Shown one piece after another: positions 5,783 to 9,883 of a stretch of 9,883 nt of DNA. The translations under genes were made by a program, and so were the position numbers. Source of the DNA: CBFGRU01 sp965651255 (GTDB taxonomy: Bacteria > Planctomycetota > Phycisphaerae > Phycisphaerales > SM1A02); contig CBFGRU010000114.1 in the NCBI GenBank assembly GCA_965651255.1, positions 1 to 9,883 of the forward strand, written 5' to 3'. Under the pieces are notes generated by a model. The model had not been told where the DNA came from and did not search any database. It saw only the letters and a program-made list of their open reading frames with translations. Position 1 is the stretch's first letter, and every line of letters begins with the position of its first letter.

Positions 5783-6697
5783 ATGCCGCTTTTGGTAACG
5801 GGAACGATCGGAATTGACACGGTGCACGCCCCCACGGGCAAGGCGGAAAAGGTTCTCGGCGGTTCGTGTGCGTATTTTGCGGCGGCAGCGTCGTTTCACG
5901 CGCCGGTGCGCGTGGTGGCGGCCGTGGGGGGTGACTGGCCGGATGACCATCGAAAGACGTTGTCATCATTTCCAAACATCTGCCTGAGAGGTCTGGAAGA
6001 ACGCGCGCAGTCCACAACGTTTGCCTGGGGCGGGCGCTATTTCGACAACATGAATGAGCGTGAAACGCTCTTTACTGAACTTGGCGTCCTGGAAGAGCCG
6101 CCGCCCGCCGTGCCTGCGGCGTACCGCGACAGCGAGTACATCTTCCTTGCCAACACCCATCCGGAAGTGCAGCTCGAATTGCTCAGCCACTTTCCCGGCC
6201 GCAAGCTCGCGGTGGCCGACACGATGGATCTCTGGATCAACATCGCGCACGATGAACTGACCGCGCTGATGAGCCAGGTCGATGGAATCGTGCTGAACGA
6301 TGCCGAGGCGGAGCAGTTCACCGAACTGCGCAATCCCATTTCCGCCGCGAAGAAGATTCTCGAGATGGGGCCGTCATTTGTCATCGTAAAGAAGGGTGAA
6401 CATGGCTGCGTGCTGGTGCACCGGGACGGCATCGCCGCGCTGCCGGCGTATCCCGCTGAAGCGCACCAGGTCATCGACCCCACCGGCGCGGGTGACAGTT
6501 TCGCGGGCGGTCTGATGGGGTACCTGGCCTCGAACGGCGCGACCGACTTCAAAGCCATTCGCCGCGGTCTGGTGTTCGCGACGGTGACGGCGAGTTTCAC
6601 CATCGAGTCATTCGGCCTCGAAGGCCTGCGCCGGACGCCGAAAGATGCGATGGATGATCGAATGCGCGCGTTTCGCGACATCGTTTCGACCGTCTGA
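5783..6697 (+). CDS. PfkB-family (ribokinase-like) carbohydrate or nucleoside kinase, substrate unknown
   Basis: 304 residues from the ATG set by its ribosome binding site, a normal PfkB length. The second PfkB signature is complete: VIDPTGAGDSFAGG at 230-243, with D238 as catalytic base and the Gly-rich anion hole around it. VKKGEHGCVL (203-212) and DGIVLNDAEAE (168-178, the N-x-x-E region) are also present. The N-terminus LVTGTIGID and LGGSCAYFAAAASF (25-38) replaces the GG-x-x-x-N-x-A motif of typical ribokinases, pointing to a separate subfamily. The segment YFDNMNERETLFTEL (86-100) occupies the lid/substrate region and looks subfamily-specific. ATP-dependent phosphorylation of a hydroxyl is expected, but the substrate cannot be read from the sequence. 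The gene starts 137 bp after astD and probably has its own promoter. A strong hairpin follows it. Confidence 0.88.
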   Translation: MPLLVTGTIGIDTVHAPTGKAEKVLGGSCAYFAAAASFHAPVRVVAAVGGDWPDDHRKTLSSFPNICLRGLEERAQSTTFAWGGRYFDNMNERETLFTELGVLEEPPPAVPAAYRDSEYIFLANTHPEVQLELLSHFPGRKLAVADTMDLWINIAHDELTALMSQVDGIVLNDAEAEQFTELRNPISAAKKILEMGPSFVIVKKGEHGCVLVHRDGIAALPAYPAEAHQVIDPTGAGDSFAGGLMGYLASNGATDFKAIRRGLVFATVTASFTIESFGLEGLRRTPKDAMDDRMRAFRDIVSTV

Positions 6698-6743
6698 ATC
6701 GCTCGTTCGGTGGTCAATCGCAACAGAATCATCCATTCATCGT

Positions 6744-6749
6744 TAGAAT
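6744..6749 (+). promoter_or_regulatory. -10 element, likely promoter of the M28 peptidase gene
   Basis: TAGAAT matches TATAAT at five of six positions and lies 58 bases ahead of the chosen start codon. The -35 region (around 6720-6725, GCAACA) matches only the last three consensus bases. Transcription would begin near 6756, inside the left arm of the hairpin at 6750-6780, so the peptidase mRNA could not form the full hairpin. Confidence 0.4.
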
Positions 6750-6784
6750 CAGGGCCCGGCGCACCACGCGCCGGGCCCTGTTTG
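6750..6784 (+). terminator. Intrinsic terminator of the kinase gene
   Basis: A perfect 13-bp stem (6750-6762 with 6768-6780), nearly all G-C, closes the 5-nt loop ACCAC and is followed by TTTG and then TCCTT. It begins 52 bases after the kinase stop. It is the strongest hairpin seen in a non-coding stretch of this window. The U-tract is short and interrupted, so some read-through into the M28 gene is possible. Confidence 0.75.
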
Positions 6785-6794
6785 TCCTTGGGAT

Positions 6795-6800
6795 GGAGGT
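6795..6800 (+). promoter_or_regulatory. Ribosome binding site that decides the M28 peptidase start
   Basis: GGAGGT lies seven bases ahead of the ATG at 6808. The site overlaps the two earlier in-frame ATGs (6793 and 6802), which are therefore poor starts. Confidence 0.7.
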
Positions 6801-6807
6801 GATGCGC

Positions 6808-8196
6808 ATGCGGCTGCAAACACTGCTGATCGGAGCGTTGACCGGCGCGATGCTGCTGGAGTTCAGTGTGAGCACTGCGGTCGCACGCGGGAATGGTCGA
6901 ATCGATGCTCGTGCTGATGAGGTGCGCGATGCCCTCGCCGGGGAGATTTCGTCCCACCGCCTGGGAAGGGACATCGAACGGCTCGTTTCCTTCGGAACTC
7001 GACACACGATGTCGGAGACCGAGTCCGAGGCGCGCGGTATAGGGGCTGCCCGACGTTGGCTGTTGAGCGAGCTGGAAACAATCGCTGCAGAAAGTGGCCG
7101 CGATGACATCGTCGTTGAACTGATGCGCCACGCCCAGCCGCCGGCGCCGCGCATCGCGGAGGAAGTTGAGATCGCGAACCCGGTGATGATCATTCCCGGT
7201 TCGATGCCCGAAGCGGCGGGCCGCATGTATGTTGTTCTCGGCCATTACGATTCCCGCGCCTCGGGAACAAACGATGCGGAGAGTGACGCGCCGGGCGCGA
7301 ACGATGACGGTTCCGGCACGGCGTTGACGCTGGAGTTGGCGCGCGTGTTCTCGAAGATGAAGTGTGAGTCAACGGTGGTGTTTCTCATGACCGCCGGTGA
7401 AGAGCAAGGGCTGCTTGGTGCGCACTGGTTTGCGCGGACGGCGGTTGATCGCGAATGGAATATCGCCGGCGCGCTTTCGAATGACATTATCGGCGACCCC
7501 ACGGGTCCGAACAATCGGCACGAGCGTCATCGGGTGCGCGTGTTCAGCGAAGGCATTCCGCGCAACGCGAGCGCCCGTCAGTTGTCGCAGATTCGTACGC
7601 TCGGCGGCGAGAATGATTCCACTTCACGTCAGCTCGCGCGGTACATCGAGGAAGTGGCGATTCAGTACGAACTGCCCGTCAAGCCGTGGCTCATCTTTCG
7701 GACCGACCGCTTCCTACGCGGCGGTGATCACACCGCGTTCAACGAACAAGGCTTCGCCGCGGTCCGCTTCAGCGAGGTGGATGAGCACTACGACCGCCAG
7801 CACCAGGATGTGACGCTGCGCGATGGGCTTCCGTACGGTGATACGGCGGAGTACGTTGATACCGGATATCTCGCGGATGTTGCGCTGCTGAACGGGATGG
7901 CGCTGTACTGTCTGGCGAACGCGCCTTCGGTACCTGAGAACGCGCGGCTGATCGCTGCGGGGCTCGTGCCCGATACGACCATTCGCTGGAGCGCCGTTCC
8001 TGAACCGGATGTCGCCGGCTATGAGATTGTGTATCGCGACACGACCGCTTCCCGATGGGAACATGTGGTCGATGTAGGCCTCGTGACGGAAGCGACCCTT
8101 GACCTGTCAAAGGACAACTGGCTCTTTGGCGTGCGGTCATACGACCGTGATGGCATGCGATCACCGGTGGTGTTCTGCGGTGTTGGTCAGCGGTGA
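6808..8196 (+). CDS. Secreted M28 family zinc aminopeptidase with C-terminal Fn3-like domain
   Basis: 462 residues from the preferred ATG. An N-terminal signal peptide is clear: MR, then a hydrophobic stretch LQTLLIGALTGAMLLEF, then a probable signal peptidase I site after STAVA (residue 26). The M28 catalytic domain has all expected two-zinc residues: H146 and D148 in GHYDSR, bridging D166 in GANDDGSG (163-170), general base E198 and ligand E199 in GEEQGLLG, D226 in SNDIIGDP, and H308 in GGDHTAFN. Residues about 390-458 (TIRWSAVPEPDVAGYEIVYR onward, ending WLFGVRSYDRDGMRSP) form a fibronectin type III-like domain that may bind substrate or the cell envelope. Family knowledge predicts removal of N-terminal residues from peptides outside the cytoplasm. 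An S9B peptidase gene begins 65 bp downstream, so the two are probably co-transcribed. Confidence 0.93.
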   Translation: MRLQTLLIGALTGAMLLEFSVSTAVARGNGRIDARADEVRDALAGEISSHRLGRDIERLVSFGTRHTMSETESEARGIGAARRWLLSELETIAAESGRDDIVVELMRHAQPPAPRIAEEVEIANPVMIIPGSMPEAAGRMYVVLGHYDSRASGTNDAESDAPGANDDGSGTALTLELARVFSKMKCESTVVFLMTAGEEQGLLGAHWFARTAVDREWNIAGALSNDIIGDPTGPNNRHERHRVRVFSEGIPRNASARQLSQIRTLGGENDSTSRQLARYIEEVAIQYELPVKPWLIFRTDRFLRGGDHTAFNEQGFAAVRFSEVDEHYDRQHQDVTLRDGLPYGDTAEYVDTGYLADVALLNGMALYCLANAPSVPENARLIAAGLVPDTTIRWSAVPEPDVAGYEIVYRDTTASRWEHVVDVGLVTEATLDLSKDNWLFGVRSYDRDGMRSPVVFCGVGQR

Positions 8197-8246
8197 GTGT
8201 CGGCGGTGGAATGGAACCAACCAATCGCTCCAGAAGGGGCGTGATG

Positions 8247-8252
8247 AAGGAG
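8247..8252 (+). promoter_or_regulatory. Ribosome binding site that decides the S9B peptidase start
   Basis: AAGGAG lies nine bases ahead of the ATG at 8262. Starting there also gives the more usual short N-region for the signal peptide. The in-frame ATG at 8244 has a possible site AAGGGG at 8234-8239, but the spacing of four bases is short. Confidence 0.55.
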
Positions 8253-8261
8253 AAGGAAGTG

Positions 8262-9883
8262 ATGCGAGTTGCGCGCCCGTGGATGATGGTGCTGATGTTC
8301 GTGGTGCTTATGCTGCCGGTCCATGCGCAGGATCGTTTTGAGCAGTTGCCCGGCTACGAGCGCTATGACGCGGTGCGCCGCCAGTCCCGCTCGCTCGCGC
8401 AGGGCGGCAACGTCAGTCAGATCATCTGGCGCGAACAAGGTGTGCAGTTTCGCTCCGGCGGTACGACACTTCAGTACCTGTTTCAATCGGGTGAGACGAT
8501 CGAAGTCAATGCGGAAAGTGAACGCTGGACGGTTGAACCGGATGAGAACGCCGGGCCCCGGCGACCCGTTCGACGGGCGCCGCGCGGTCGACAGTTAACG
8601 GAAGAGCCCTCTCCCGACGGCCGGTGGAACGCCATCTATCAACGCTACAACCTCGTTCTTCGGCCCACCGATGAACACCCCGAAGGGAAAGAAATTGCGG
8701 TCACGACCGATGGGAACGAAGATATCAAATTCGCCACCGCCAGCTGGGTGTACGGCGAAGAGTTGGATCAGAATACCGCGATGTGGTGGTCGCCCGATTC
8801 AAGCATGATTGCATTCTATGAGTTTGATGAACGGGGTGTGCAGCCGTACTACCTCACACCCGGCTTTACGGATGTTGAGAATCGTCTGTACACCGAGCGC
8901 TATCCCAAGGCCGGTTCCAAGAACCCCATTGCGCGACTGCGGCTCTACCACATGGCTACCGGGAAGACCGTCAAGATAGATGTAGGCGACGATGAAGAGC
9001 AGTACATCTACGACATTGCTTTTTCGCCCGACAATCAATGGCTCATTTTCCATCGCACCAATCGTCGGCAGAACGTACTCGAACTCTGTGCCGCGGACCC
9101 TGCGACCGGCCAGACGCACATCATCCTCACCGAAACGCAGGAGACCTGGCAGGAGAACAGTCCCGAGATGCGCTGGCTGAGTGATGGTCAACGTTTCATA
9201 TGGGCGAGTGAACGCACCGGCTGGAAGCACTACGAACTCTGGGATACTTCCGGCACGCGCCACGCCGTGCTCACCCATGGCGAGTTTCCGTGCGGGTCGA
9301 TTGTTCAGGTCGATGAAGACCATGGCTGGATGTACTTCACCGCCTTCAGCGCCGATGTGAAGATCAGCCAGCAGCTTCATCGCGCCCGTCTCGATGGCTC
9401 GGCTCACGAGCACCTGACCTCCGATGATCTTCACTACACAGGATTCGATATCAACCCGGCGCACACTCATTTCATCGCCCGCGCGGAAGACTACGCCACC
9501 GCACCGGTCACCTATCTGTTCGACATGCAGCAGAAACGACTGGCCCTGCTTGCCGACAGCGATACTTCACGCATGACGGAACTTGGCATCACGCCGGCGG
9601 AACTCTTTACGTTCAAGGCCGATAACGGGACGACGGACCTGTATGGCCTGTTGTATTTCCCCTCAAACTTCGATTCCTCGAAGCAGTACCCGCTGATTAT
9701 CGACGTTTACGGCGGTCCGTTGTCACAGGGTGTGCGCAATACGTTCAGTCCCGCGAATCCGTACACCGAATTCGGATTCATCATTGCCAAGATTGACAAC
9801 CGCGGGACGCGCGGCCGCGGCAAGGCCTTTGAAGGCGCTACGTATCTCAAGCTGGGTGAGGTCGATCTGAAGGATCAGGCCGA
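8262..9883 (+). CDS. Exported S9B dipeptidyl-peptidase IV family protein, 3' end cut by window
   Basis: 540 complete codons are visible and the frame is still open at the right edge; the family is usually 700-800 residues. A signal peptide is evident (MRVARPWMMVLMFVVLMLPVHA, cleavage likely before QDRF at residue 23). The beta-propeller (about 30-450) carries WVYGEELDQNTAMWWSPDS (162-180): E166 and E167 correspond to the Glu pair that holds the substrate N-terminus in DPP IV, and MIAFYEFDE follows. The start of the alpha/beta-hydrolase domain is present: LYGLLYFPSNF (460-470), YPLIIDVYGGP (476-486) and IDNRGTRGRGKAFEG (511-525). The GWSYGG nucleophile region and the catalytic Asp and His lie beyond the window, so activity cannot be confirmed. 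An unusual Arg/Pro tract occupies residues 99-111. Expected role: removal of X-Pro or X-Ala dipeptides from peptides outside the cytoplasm. Gene continuity with the M28 peptidase suggests one operon; no terminator is seen between them. Confidence 0.93.
   Translation, partial: MRVARPWMMVLMFVVLMLPVHAQDRFEQLPGYERYDAVRRQSRSLAQGGNVSQIIWREQGVQFRSGGTTLQYLFQSGETIEVNAESERWTVEPDENAGPRRPVRRAPRGRQLTEEPSPDGRWNAIYQRYNLVLRPTDEHPEGKEIAVTTDGNEDIKFATASWVYGEELDQNTAMWWSPDSSMIAFYEFDERGVQPYYLTPGFTDVENRLYTERYPKAGSKNPIARLRLYHMATGKTVKIDVGDDEEQYIYDIAFSPDNQWLIFHRTNRRQNVLELCAADPATGQTHIILTETQETWQENSPEMRWLSDGQRFIWASERTGWKHYELWDTSGTRHAVLTHGEFPCGSIVQVDEDHGWMYFTAFSADVKISQQLHRARLDGSAHEHLTSDDLHYTGFDINPAHTHFIARAEDYATAPVTYLFDMQQKRLALLADSDTSRMTELGITPAELFTFKADNGTTDLYGLLYFPSNFDSSKQYPLIIDVYGGPLSQGVRNTFSPANPYTEFGFIIAKIDNRGTRGRGKAFEGATYLKLGEVDLKDQA

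Noticed and set aside
6037..7245. Long antisense reading frame of 402 codons
   Set aside because: It is antisense to both the kinase and the M28 gene, crosses the terminator hairpin, and its Ser/Arg/Pro-rich translation resembles no protein family. Both sense genes carry complete family motifs.
1..9883. tRNA, rRNA, CRISPR, insertion sequences, phage or defence genes
   Set aside because: No cloverleaf-like segment, no regularly spaced repeat, and no transposase, integrase, nuclease or toxin motifs seen on either strand.

Overview
The window reads as ordinary, GC-rich bacterial chromosome with every convincing gene on the + strand: seven genes, two of them cut by the window edges. No rRNA, tRNA, transposase, integrase, phage gene or CRISPR array is visible. 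The gene styles (a LAT-like class III aminotransferase, a PfkB kinase with an unusual N-terminal motif, secreted M28 and S9B peptidases, GCG/CGC-rich codon use) would suit a marine or soil heterotroph, possibly Planctomycetota/Phycisphaerae. That placement is an impression, not something the sequence proves.

Layout: (1) 1-408, the 3' end of a small lipocalin-like protein of unknown function. (2) 409-639, a structured intergenic stretch with two adjacent inverted-repeat elements and a G-rich tract. (3) 640-1323, a UPF0173-type metallo-beta-lactamase-fold hydrolase. (4) 1539-5645, three genes in the order class III aminotransferase, AstA, AstD. (5) 5783-6697, a PfkB-family sugar/nucleoside kinase, followed by a 13-bp GC-rich hairpin that looks like an intrinsic terminator. 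(6) 6808-8196, a secreted M28 zinc aminopeptidase with a C-terminal fibronectin-III-like domain. (7) 8262 to the right edge, an exported S9B dipeptidyl-peptidase IV that runs off the window before its catalytic Ser-Asp-His.

How the genes fit together: the centre is a partial arginine succinyltransferase (AST) catabolic block. AstA succinylates arginine or ornithine, the aminotransferase would convert N2-succinylornithine to succinylglutamate semialdehyde, and AstD oxidises it to succinylglutamate. The order matches the first three genes of the enterobacterial astCADBE operon, but a kinase stands where astB would be, and astB and astE are absent here. As seen, the block could work on ornithine without AstB. 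The two downstream exported peptidases release N-terminal amino acids and dipeptides, so a link from peptide degradation to amino-acid catabolism is plausible but inferred.

No clearly new system such as a defence island is visible. The most interesting points are the truncated AST block with its LAT-like aminotransferase, a promoter that appears to overlap a terminator ahead of the M28 gene, and several structured or palindromic non-coding sites.
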